Shown: piece after piece, positions 35,352 through 46,700 of the stretch | Numbering within the stretch: position 1 is the stretch's first letter | Layout: the number at the start of each line of letters is the position of its first letter | Source: Heterotrichella gracilis | Taxonomy: Eukaryota > Sar > Xanthophyceae > Tribonematales > Xanthonemataceae | Reading direction: 5' to 3' | DNA length: 64,000 nucleotides | Assembly (NCBI GenBank): GCA_032358255.1 | Contig: JAULBX010030928.1 | Location: 62,001-126,000, forward strand | The notes under the pieces: generated by a model | Told to the model about the DNA's origin: nothing | What the model saw: the letters and a program-made list of their open reading frames with translations, nothing else | Database searches by the model: none | Position numbers and translations under genes: made by a program

Positions 35352-37552
35352 ATGTGGAAGCGCTTACTCACACACACCAAGGACTACATACAGCGAGGTG
35401 TGATGGCATTGCACACCTGTCTCCCCACTGCCCGCACCCACCGTACCTTTCGATTGCAACCACTGCAACCTGTAGGTCCCACCCCCGCCCCTGTTGGAGT
35501 TGTAGGGCTTCATTTTCTTGGGTACCACTCCACAGCACACTTCTTTCCCCCTTGGATCTGACCTACCTACACCTGTTAGCCTCCTCACAGTGGCTGCTCC
35601 CTTGCAGTGCACAACCCCTTTCCCCCCGATGAGAAGGTCCTGTACTCCTTTGGCCGTGCCGCTGACCTGGCCCAGTGGCAGGTGTTCACCGACCAGCAGT
35701 ATGGGGGCAGCACCACCGCACAACTGGACCTGTGCGAGGAGGAACAGGACGTGGGGAAAGGCCAACATATGGTAAGGGGTGGTGTTGCATGGTGCAGGAG
35801 GAACGGGACGCTTGGTGGGCCAAGTTTAAGTATGCATGCATATGGGATGTGGACTCAGTCTGTGTATGCATGCATATGCGGCATGGCATGCACATCCGGC
35901 ATGCACATCTGTGGCGTGAATAAAATACAAAAAAGCTTCAAAGTACATGAACCTGCATTACATAAAAAAAATGTCCCAAGTACTATTCTGTGTGGGGCCA
36001 CATGCCCCACCGCCCCCACCAGTTGTCATGCCCCCCACCAACCACTATCCAGGGTGGGCAGCTATGGCACACACCATTCCACACACCCGCGCTCACGCCC
36101 CCCACTCGTGCGCCCCCATGCAGGCCACCGCGTTGTTCCATGGCCGCGTGTCCTCGCAGCTTGCCCAGGCAGACACGGGCATGAAGCGCAGCGGGTTCTG
36201 CGGGATCAACTCACTGGTGCGCAAACCAGGATATGCCACTCAGTGACCTTTGGGCATGCTGGTTTTTACTGTGTGCCATTCCATTGCCACCGTGCACTAC
36301 CCCGTCACATTTGCCCATGCCACATATTGAGGACTGTTATGGTGCACCAACGTCACGCTGTGGGTCACATGCAACAGCAACAGCAGGCATGGGCAGACAG
36401 GCAGTTGCATTCAGGCAGTTGGTGCATATGCATTATGCATGTGCTTTCATGCTCACTGGGGCGAGCGGAGCGCCTAGATGTACCATGCACACTTGGAGGG
36501 TATTGAGCAAGCGCCTCGATGGGGTTGTGCTGGCGCAATGCACTGCATCGCTACGTGGTGTGGTGTCGCATGTGTCACACACCCAACAGTGCTGGTGTGG
36601 CTGCATCAGGTCTGCCGGTGTTAATTGGCCTGATTAACACCAAATTCCACCAGCCACATGCCCATGTGCCGCATCTCCCCACCCCATCATGCCGCCACCC
36701 CCATACCCACCCACACCCACCCCTCTCCCGCAGGACACCCCTGGCTGCCTTGACCTCGACCCCTACACCAGCCTGGTGTTCAGGGTGCGGGGTGACGGGC
36801 GCAAGTACCTCGCCAGCATACGCACAGAGAACTGGGTGGTGGGGGACGCATCGCATGACGTGTGGCAGGCATTCCTGTTTGCAAGGTGGGGGGGGCAGGA
36901 ACTTTAAACCCTACACACTTAACCCTAAACTCTCGCATGACGTGTGGCAGGCCTTCTTGTTTGCAAGGTGGGTTGAGGCATGAACCCTAAATATTAATTT
37001 CATCCAGCTACCCATGCACAATATACTCTTTGTGGAACAACGCATCCCCACCAGAAATCCCCATCCCTGCATATTGCACTTCCACGAGTTGGGTGTCACT
37101 TCAATCTGGAACTAGGTAAGAGAAAGGGGATGGTTTGTCAACTTTGAAACCCATTGCAGATTCAGGTTAAACCAACATGTGCACATGAGATTCAGCTGGT
37201 ACTCTTACATATAATCCCTGATCCCCGACGTTGGATCCCAGAGGTGGCGATGGTTACATTCCTTGGGGAACTGATCCGCTGGTTCCCCTGAATGCATGTT
37301 CACTTATTTTTATTTTTGTTCTTTCTTCCCACCCCCAGGGATGGCGAATGGCACGACGTCGAGATCCCCCTGCACCGCTTCCTGCTTACGTGGCGCGGCA
37401 AGCTTGTTGAGAACCGCATGGAGATGAATCCTAGCAGGGTAAAGAGCATGGGCATCGCGCTGGCAGGGGGGGAGAGCATGCAGCAGGAGGGGGAGTTCAG
37501 GCTGGGGCTGGCGCAGGTGCTGGCTCGCAAGGGGGGCGAGGGGGGCGGCTGA
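35352..37552 (+). CDS. Complex I intermediate-associated protein 30 (CIA30/NDUFAF1)
   Basis: Predicted mitochondrial assembly factor for NADH:ubiquinone oxidoreductase. Exons 35352-35397, 35608-35771, 36124-36216, 36734-36885 and 37339-37552 give 222 residues. The jelly-roll CIA30 domain spans nearly the whole protein: EKVLYSFGRAADLAQWQVFTD, GGSTTAQLDL, ALFHGRVSS, RSGFCGINSL, DLDPYTSLVFRVRGDGRKY and WHDVEIPLHRFLLTWRGKL, then MGIALAGGESMQQEGEFRL. The short first exon (MWKRLLTHTKDYIQR) is basic and free of acids until residue 11, consistent with a minimal presequence. Intron 4 contains a second copy of the exon 4 end including its donor. Confidence 0.92.
36903..36972 (+). repeat. Intronic copy of exon 4 end with its GT donor, behind a telomere-like spacer
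   Basis: 36933-36970 repeats the last 35 bp of exon 4 and its GTGGG donor (36851-36890) with two or three changes. The spacer between them reads ACCCTACACACTTAACCCTA, a degenerate TTTAGGG run. Using the second donor would change the reading. Confidence 0.85.
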
Positions 37553-37981
37553 GCAGGGGAGGGAGGAGATGGTGGTGCCAACTCATTCGGCATGATACAC
37601 CATGGCATGACGTTTTTGTCATGGTTACCGCCTTGCAGGGTGCCACCACCACCTTGCAGGTATTGCTCAACAGATTGCAAACAGCTGAAACATCTCAGAA
37701 ACACCCTTGCAGCTGATCAGCAAATCTTGCGCTAGCAGACATATCACTTTATTACTGCGTCTGGATTTTGGCATCGGGTGCAGGTTATTAACTTGCAACT
37801 CAGGCATGTAAATGAAAGTAGTAATAAATATTGTTTTTGCAGACACACATGCATTACTATGCACATGCGAGTGACACTAAATACGCCATGGCGCATGATA
37901 TTCCGCTAGCGAGCTCGATCCGGCAATTGTTCTTTGAATTGGTTAATCCCCAGGTTGGCACATATGTGTGACACTTATTGT
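37553..37981. other. Intergenic between convergent genes
   Basis: 3' flanks of CIA30 (+) and the Nudix gene (-). TGTAA near 37806 could be a poly(A) signal for CIA30. Otherwise nothing recognised. Confidence 0.45.
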
Positions 37982-39799
37982 TCACGTGGCGTCCCGTTGT
38001 TGTTGCCCGCCCTTCGCCCCCCCTGTCTGCCCCGCCAGGTACCTAGCCAGTATCATGCGGCCAATGGGGACAAATCGCTCCTCGCTGTTCAGGCGGGGGG
38101 CAACCTGCATGGAGGGAAGCCATTATCAAACTTGGTGTTTTGGCTAATGCATGGAAGCCAGTGGCTGAGCACGCATGCACACAGCTGCGCAGCTGTGTGC
38201 ATGCACGGTATGTTGCCCATGTCCAATTATGTGACACTCGCAGGTAAATAATATCATTGGGTTACCAGTGCATACAGTAACCTTCCCCCATTGATTCATA
38301 TAAATCATGATGCTGATACCAAGTCCCAGGCTGTATATGTAATATTATGCAGCCATGCAGCCATGCAGCCATGTGGTCCCCACCACACCTGCTCCAGCGT
38401 CTCAAAGGTGCCATAGTCCACCTCCTCCTGCTGCAGCACCAGCGCCCCCCCACTGTGGTGGTACGCAAACGCTGCCCCCCACACGTGGCAGTGTGCATCC
38501 TGGTAGGGGAACGTGAACAGGCGCACCAGGCCGGCGGCGACCTCCCCTGGGGATATGCCCAGCTCCTCGCTTACCTCCCTGGAGCCAAGGAGAGACAGGG
38601 GGTGGATGGCATGCGCATGCCTACTAGCCTATGTAGTTAATTATACTTCATTACAACATAGTGCTGGCCTCCCATTGTTCTTCATACTTTAAAGTCATTA
38701 TGATGATGTATCCGGTTTCACATATTATTTAGGTATGCTGATCTGCTTTCTACAAAGAACTGTCGTCGCTAGTATATCTTTATAGTTGCAAATTAAGAAT
38801 ACTTATATTGCATCTGGCGTGCCTGGTGGTCCTTAAAACTCAGTGTGCCGCCAGATCAGATTCACTGAACTTAGGCAGGGTTTAGTTAATGACGGGGTTT
38901 ACTTATTCTGGAGTCTACCAGGTTTTATTGATGAGATTGAACGTAATCAGTTCCAATGCCAGGCATGGTGCGCCCTGTGTTCCCTCCCCTCACCTTACTG
39001 CTGTGTCCTCGTACTCCTCCCCTGCCTGCACCACCCCTGACGACACCACGTCAAGGTAGGAGGGGTACACGTCCTGCAACCAGGGATGTGTGGGGCAGCT
39101 CAGGACCATGCATGCATCCAGGGGTGCCAGACACATGGCACCGGGACACACAGCCTGCGCGTACTTACAAGGGCGCATAGTCCACTGGCATGTCACATGG
39201 CATTTGATATGGCTGACCCCCAACTATCCTCCTGAACCCCCAAACCCACCCCGCCCACCCACCCACCCACCTTGGCAGCACTCCTCCTAGAGACAAACAG
39301 CTCCCCCCTTGCGTTGAACACAAGCACGTAGGAGCCCCTGCCCAGCAGCCGCTTGCGCACCGTCTCGTCCCTGCTGGCGCTGCCAACCACCCGGTTGTGC
39401 TCGTCCTGCAAGGGCGGCTCAGGGTTTAGGGTTTGGATTTAGGGTTTTAAGTTGTAGGGTTGTGCCAGTCCTGCAAGGGTGGCTTAGGATTTACGATGTA
39501 GGGTTTAGGGCTGTGCTCGTCCTGCAAGGGCGCTGGTAGGAGGAGGGTGAGGGCACGCGCCTCTCCTCCAAGAGTCAGATCCTGGCATGAACCTGTCCGC
39601 GTGCGCAGGACCTCTTGGAACATTTTCCTACCAATGGTGGGTGCTTGGTTCTCATGTACTCTGAAACCAACGATAGCGTGCAGCAATCATATTGCCCCTC
39701 CTTTCCACTCACCACTATCACGCACATCTCCACCCCATCCGCTGCATTGCATTTTGCCCTTCTTTGGCCCCGCCGCTGCGACCTGCACACCACACGCAT
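37982..39799 (-). CDS. Nudix hydrolase, YfcD/IPP-isomerase-like
   Basis: Predicted hydrolase of a nucleoside diphosphate linked to another moiety. Minus-strand exons 39713-39799, 39271-39405, 38994-39073, 38389-38578 and 37982-38104 join to 204 residues. The Nudix box (87-109) is complete once exons 3 and 4 are joined: Gly, then Glu at +6, then REVSEELGI; AGEEYEDTAVREVSEELG shows the catalytic helix. The flanks match the bacterial YfcD type: CVIVDEHNRVVGSASRDE, SYVLVFNARGELFVSRRS, DVVSSGVVQ, then HCHVWGAAFAYHHSG. The start is the least certain part: the ATG at 39799 gives a short basic leader (MRVVCRSQRRGQRRAK) in phase, but an upstream exon is possible. The gene is divergent from the COG0523 gene. 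Confidence 0.85.
39419..39532 (-). repeat. Two extra copies of the exon 2 acceptor between telomere-like runs
   Basis: Exon 2 of the Nudix gene begins at 39405 behind CTTGCAG (minus strand). Near-copies of that junction (plus-strand GTGCTCGTCCTGCAAGGGCG) recur at 39459-39483 and 39508-39532, separated by GGGTTTAGGGTTTGGATT-type runs. On the minus strand each copy presents an AG acceptor. Confidence 0.85.
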
Positions 39800-40753
39800 A
39801 CACAACTGTCACCGCCACAATACATATGCCACGGCCAAATGCCATGTAAACCATCTACACAATACAGCTCTGGACCTCCTTTCTGCGTGGGGTTCTGTTG
39901 CTGTGGTGCAGGTGCAGGGCCGCACCTGTGGTGGCTAGCTGGCTGGCTGCGCCGCTGGGACCCATGTCGTGTGGCAGTAGTGAAGGGTCTGGTTAGGGTT
40001 TGGCAGCGGGTGCCGACGCTAGCCAGGCTGCATGCAACCATGCTGGCTAGAACCATACAACTGGTGACAAGCTACTGGTGTATGCCGCCTTTTGACCCCT
40101 TCTTAGTTGTGGGGTGGTCTGTGTGGTGGTGGTGTCGCGAGATGGTGGGTGCTGCCTGGTATCACGTCAACAACGGGTGTAGGTATTGGTGGCACCAGGG
40201 CTCTTGCCGTGTTAATGTCACTGGTATGTTGGAAGGTACTGATGTAAAGGGTCCACCTAGCTTTCCACAGCAAGTTGTATGTGGTGGCTCTCGGGCAAGT
40301 GCGGGTGCATGCCACAATGGTTTAGATGGGTGGTGATGCTTGAGAGCCTTGGTACAACGGTATAGGTAGGGAGTGCCTGGCTGCAAGGCGACCTTGTTAC
40401 CTAAGTGACTGTGGAGAGAAGTGAAACGAGCTGATAAGGTTGCTGGTGAGTGCAGCCCCTTGTACACGGAAGTTGCACTTGTGGGTACGGTACAACAATG
40501 CCACGGGCTCGCTACCACCCGCCCACTGCTCGCCAACCACCTATTGTCCAGCGGCACACAAGCATAAAGACCCCGTCACTTACTACTCAGTGATAGAAGT
40601 CAAGTGGACTGTCCATAGCGTTATCTGTGTACACAACTCGCCCAGTTCTTCGCAGCCATCGCCGCCCCCATCTACCACCACCACACATGCCGCCGCGGGT
40701 GCCGGTGAACGCCCCGCACCCTTCGCGCCGCCCGTGACCGGCCCACCGCCGCC
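39800..40753. other. Divergent intergenic region, Nudix to COG0523
   Basis: Contains both promoters. No exon or RNA gene recognised. Confidence 0.5.
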
Positions 40754-43700
40754 ATGGTGGTGCTTTTGCACCAGCTGTCCCTGGGAGACGCCTTCGAGGA
40801 CCTCATCGTGGAGGTGGTGTCGCTGGATGGGGTGGACACAGTCACGAAAGCCAACGACCCCGCATACTCCGCCACGGTCCGCGACAGCAGCGGCTACGCG
40901 CGGCTCATATACCGGAGCAGCATATACTGCCGTCCCAGCGCGGTCAAAAAGGGGAAGGTGTATGCGATTGGAGGTGCGCAGGGGCGTGGGTGGCATGCAT
41001 GCCTGGCGGCATATGCATGCATGCAAAAGATGCATAAATGCATGCAGGGCAGTTTGTGCAACACTGGCGGCCTAGTGTGACACTGTCGGGTTTACCCACA
41101 TCTGGGCGTATCATAACTCTTATATGAAGTATATACTGCATGCGCTCGTAGGCTAGCTGGTACCAGCATGCATGCAGTATAGCGCACCGTAACTCACCAC
41201 CCCCATGAGTAGCGAGTCATTTCCTGCCGCTTGGTCCCGTGCCCTGGCCGGGAGCCGGGGGACCAATACGGTGCATTCATGACGTGTCAGCCTCAGTGAG
41301 TACATTGTAGCACAAGGTTGGGTGCCTGGCCAGTGTGGGAAAGGTGCTTGCCTGTTGGGATGGGTGGTGCCTGGCAGCGGTGTTGGCGGTAGGCTAGTGC
41401 TGCTGATAGATACTATGTTTTAACTTTATCTCCCACCTGGTGCAGGCAAGGTGACCTCGCACAACGGCCAGGTCCAGATCCAGATAGGCAGCTCGTGGGG
41501 GAGGGTGGAGCGGGTCAACGGGGTGGAGGTGGGTGGGGGCGAGGGGGGCATGATGGCATGGCGGGGCTGGTGGGTTGCGCTTTCAGGGTTGTGGCCGTGC
41601 ATGCGGCAGCACTGATGATGTTCTGCTGCTGTTTTGGGCCAGCCTGTCGGTCAGGTCTTTGCAGCGGGCACAGCAGGCACACGTTCAGGATGCCATGCCT
41701 TGCACCCGGCAGGAGTTTGGAGTCACACGCTTCCATCACACTACGCACACACCCTTTGGCGGCGCTTGTGATGCATCAGCCACGTGCACAATGCCTCAGC
41801 GCCTGTAATGATCACCAGTCACCTCTCCCTTCCTATATTGCACCCCTCCCCCATTCCCGACCTCCATCCCATCGCCCCCTTGCCAGGTGCACTGCCCCCT
41901 CCCCTTCACCCCCGCCTCCGACCTGTCAGCCCCCTTGCGCCGATACGGGGCCATGCTCCTGGCCGACCTCCCCCAGGGGGGGGTGCACGCGTGGGTGGTG
42001 TCAGGGGAGGGCGCCCCGCTGGCAGTGGAGTACGCGTCCTACTTGGAGACGGGCAGGGCGGCTGCGGCAAGGTGGGTGGTGGGTGGTGGGTGGTGGTGGT
42101 GGCACGGGGTTCGTTTTCTGTGTTGGGCAGGGGGTTGGGTGGTGGATGAAGCGGATGGTGGGTGGCAGCTGACGGGTAAAGGTGGATTACACGTATGGGT
42201 GGGGCAAGGCTTGCACACCCGCAATTTCAGATTGGTGGGTGGTGGATTGTACGTATGGGTGGAAGGATACAGGAACACAACACCACATACCTACAGCTTC
42301 CCACCACCCCTTGTGCATGCTGCGCATGTGGTGCACTATATGTGTCATGTCCCTTGAGGTCTTGCTGTCTGATTTGGGTGCGTAAACCTGGTGATGGTGG
42401 TTTTATATGCAGGATTTTTCACACCGCACTGTTACAAAAATAGAAGATAAAGAATCCACACATTTTATTCAATAATCCTGTTACCGCTGTTTTTATTCAC
42501 GCTGCAATCCTGGCGTAGGGTTGTTCAAGCCAGCCTGGAGCTTCGCCCCGGCTGCTTCCAGCTGCTGCCCCTGCCACCCCTGGTGTACCTGGGCAGGGAG
42601 CGGGGGGCGCCCCTGGTGGCCACATGCTTTGTGGCGCTGCTGAGCGATCCCCGGGACAAGTTTGCTGTGGGGACTGACAAGGGCGGGTGGGTGCCGCTGG
42701 CGCAGGTGGCGGAAAAGGTAAAGGGTGGTTTGTGTTGAGGGAGGGTTCGGGGGTGAAGGGGTGTTATAGGGTGGATGGTGGGTGCTGCGGGAGGTTGCAG
42801 CAGTGGTCACGGCATTCAGCAACTCTGAAGAATGCGCATGCACTCTTACCGTACCTCAGCATGATGCCGATGAAGGAAAGGAAGTGAAAAGTATTGATTG
42901 CACTATGTCTTTTAGCTGCTTTATAACATACGTATTTTTAAAGCTTGCTTTAGTAATGCTGACACAAAAAGGCAAAACAAGTGGAGGCATAGGGAATCGA
43001 ACCCTAGACCTCTCGCATGCAAAGCGAGCGCTCTACCAACTGAGCTATACCCCCGCAGCATTAGCGTCGTGGGGATTTCCTGCTAACTATCATTGTTTTC
43101 GCACGGTGGGAACGCCACCGAACTCACGCCCATCTTGCAACGCGGCTGCTTCCGCTTTTACACCGTTAAGCCTCGAAACAAACTACTGGTATAGAGTACG
43201 ATCAGTTCCTTGTGTCGCCAGCCGTTTACTCCGCGGCGCAGCGCCTACTCCCGGTCGACATGCGCGGCATGCCACCGCCCGGGTCGTCATCGCCGCACGC
43301 CTGTCCTGCTAACTGACTCCCCCCTTCGTATGTCCCCACTAGGTCAGCGAGGTGTGGCGTCCCACTGTCGCCGCCATCTTCCACCAGCTGGCCACCGCCG
43401 CCAGCGCGGGGCTTGCCCCGCCGTGCTTCCACCAGCCACTCCCACAGCCCCAAGCACCACCCCCCAGCACCACCCCCCAGCCCCCACAGGCAGCCCCCAC
43501 GCCCCCGACCACCGCGCATCACGAGGACTCCTCACACCAAGCCGCCTTCGCAACCACCGCTGACGTCACCCAGCAAGATGGAGAAACACCATCCACGACC
43601 ACCACCTCCACCACCCCTCCCCGCGCCCCCCTGCCCGTCACCATCCTCAGCGGCTTCCTGGGCGCGGGCAAGACCAGCCTGCTGCAGCACATTCTGCGCA

Positions 43701-46700
43701 ACCGCCAGGGCCTGCGGTGCGGCGTGATTGTGAACGACATGGCCGAGCTCAACATCGACGCGGCGCTCATCAAGAACAGCAAGCTGGTGCAGGTGCGGTG
43801 CCGGCAGGAAAACCCTCAACCCTAGACTCGTAACTTGAGCTTCGAACCCTGAAACCCCAAGAAGGGTGAGCTGGTGCAGGTGTGGGAGCGGGAAGGGAAC
43901 TCCAAACCCTTGGTCAGGGTCTGCGGTGCGGTGTGGTCGTGAATGGCATGGCGGAGTGGCGGTGGCTTGTTACTAGGCGGCGGCTTAACATACCCCGCCA
44001 ATTATTGACTTGTGCTGTCTGCGCACATGCTGTAGACTTACCGGCACATGCATGCAAGGCACCATGGAGAATGATAGCATAGTGGGTGGTTGGGCTTGGT
44101 CACGCACCACATTCCCAGTTGACACCTTGGTTGACACCTCCCTCACACCTCCACGACGCGCCACCTTGCCCCCTGCTTCTCATTCCCCTGCTGTGCCCAC
44201 AGGCTGAGGAGCGTCTTGTGGAGATGCAGAACGGGTGCATCTGCTGCACGCTGCGCGATGATCTGGTGCAGGAGGTTGGGCGCCTGGCTGCTGAGGGTGC
44301 GGTGGACTACCTCGTCATTGAGTCAACGGGGGTCAGCGAGCCCATGCAGGTGGGGTTTTAAGTTCACGGTTCAGAGTGCAGGGTGCAGGTTTAGGATGGA
44401 GAGTGCGGTTGACGATTGTTTGGTGAACAGGCGTTGGCAAGGTAATGCAGTGAGTGGAGGGGTGGACGTCAGTGGCGGGGAAAGGTCTTGGGGATGTGTT
44501 AAGTGGGTTTGGCCTGTGGCGGCGTTGAACTAGGTGCATCGCCTTTGCCTCACGCTCCCCCTGCCCCTCCCCTTTTGCAGGTTGCTGAGACCTTCACCTT
44601 CATGGACCCCGCCACAGGCCAATCCTTGGGGACCGCAGCCCGCCTGGACACATGTGTGACGGTGGTGGATGCGGCCAGCCTGTGGGAGAACTTTGACAGC
44701 ATGGTGTCCCTGGCCGACAAGGGGGTGAAAACAGGGGAGAAGGTGGAGGAGGAGGATGACAGGAATGTGGTGGATTTGCTGCTGGACCAGATCGAGTTTG
44801 CGGATGTGATCCTGCTGAACAAGGTGGGTATGGTGAGGATGCAATAAGGGGGAATCTATTCCGTAGAACTTGGGGATATCTCAGGGGGATATCTTGCAGA
44901 TCTTATCGAGTTTGCAGTGTGATCCTGCTGAACAAGGTGGGTGTGATATGATGTGATCATGGGTGTGATTGGATGTGACATTGGGGTCTGATTGGGTGCG
45001 ATGAAGTGGTGGACCTGAATGCTGGACCAAATCAAGTTTGTGGGTTAGATAGTGCTGAACAAGGTGGGTGTGATCGGGTGTGGTCATGGGTGTGGTTGGT
45101 GCAATGATATGTTGGACCTGCTCCTTGACTAGATCATGGGTTGAACGTGATTATGATTAGTTTGCAAATGTGATCCTGCAACCAGGTGGGTGTGATAATG
45201 GATATATAACAGCGACAACAGATTAACATGCATGGGGATGTATGCGTACCTTATGGATGTCGTTGCAGACCTAATCCTGTTGAATGGTTGGTAGGACTGA
45301 ATTAGCTGTCCACAGGCGCCCTGTGTTCTGCCTAGTTTGGAGCTCCAGGGCAGTGCTTGTTGCTATCCCAATCAACTCTGGTGGTCGGACTGTTTGTTTT
45401 GGTATTTTTCATGGACCCACTTGCCGCTGCCTGTGTGTGGTTGCAAACCAGGTGCAGCAATTCGGCCTATGAGGTGGCAATGCCAACAGGCCCATCCCAA
45501 AAGTTGCTTAAGCCACGAATACTCGCTGCACTGGCGCTTGACGGTAGTAAACAGCAAGGGAGCCGGCGGGTCAGGAGGTGGGATTACATCCCACATGTGC
45601 TTCACGTGTAAGTATTTCTCACTGTTGTTTTTGTGCCTCTACCTCAGGTGGACCTGGTCCCCTCCCCAGACCTGGCCCGCATGACCGCCCTGCTGCGTCG
45701 CCTCAACCCCGACGCCCACCTGCTGCCCACCAACCACTCTCAGGTGGACCTCACCCAGGTGATCAACACAGGCAGGTTCAGCATGGAGAAGGCCAGGCAG
45801 GCGCCCGGCTGGCTCAAGGTGAGGGTTGTGGGATAGATTGGGGATGAGAGGATGTATGGGGTTACAGGGTGAAGGGTTTGTGATTCAGCATGGACAAGGC
45901 GAGGCAGGCTCAAGGAGGACCATACAGCAGGGGGAGGTCAACCTGAAGTGGACTGTGACCGCCAGTGTCAGCAATTGCATTTGCCAAGTGACATGGCATG
46001 TGTGCCGTGGAATGCATGCATCGCAACAATTGATCACACGTACTGGATGTGGTCTCCAGCACTTTCATCCCACCCAATGCCTTCTCCACCGTGCATGCCG
46101 CCCCACGTACCAACCACCTTCCCCACTGTGCTTTCCACAACAGCATGCTGCCATCCATAGCGCCACCATAGGCCACTGCTCACCTCGCCGTCCCACCCTA
46201 AACTCAAAAACCTAAACCTAAACTTTAAACTTCTCCCCAGGCGCTTCAGTCTGACACCCCCCTTGTGCCTGAGACCGAGGAGTATGGCATTGGATCCTTT
46301 GTGTGGCGTGCGCGCGCCCCCTTCCACCCTGCCCGCCTGCACGCGCTGCTGCACGCCACCTGGCGCACGCAGGAGCAGGACTGGGCGCAGGCAATGGAGG
46401 AGGAGGATGAGGGAGAAGGTACATGTTGTATATATATTTAGTTACCACAACAGAGAATGCATTCGTAGTCATATTAACGAGTTGCGAACAACAAGCAAGT
46501 GCATAAACATATAATAGAAATAAAGGTACTGCCATGTCCCAAACAAAATTCTAGCAAAAACGCACAAAACATACCATGCAAACAGTTGTTTTACAACAGT
46601 CTTTGTTGCTCCTGCAGGTGCATCCCAGGACGAAGGTGCTCCATCCCCGCAACAATCCCCATCCCCGGATACCCACGCCGCCATCCAGGCCGCAGCAGAC

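Noticed and set aside
35608-36506. Reading CIA30 exon 2 straight through as a 300-codon protein
   Set aside because: Similarity to CIA30 stops exactly at the GTAAGG donor near 35772 and resumes at 36124.
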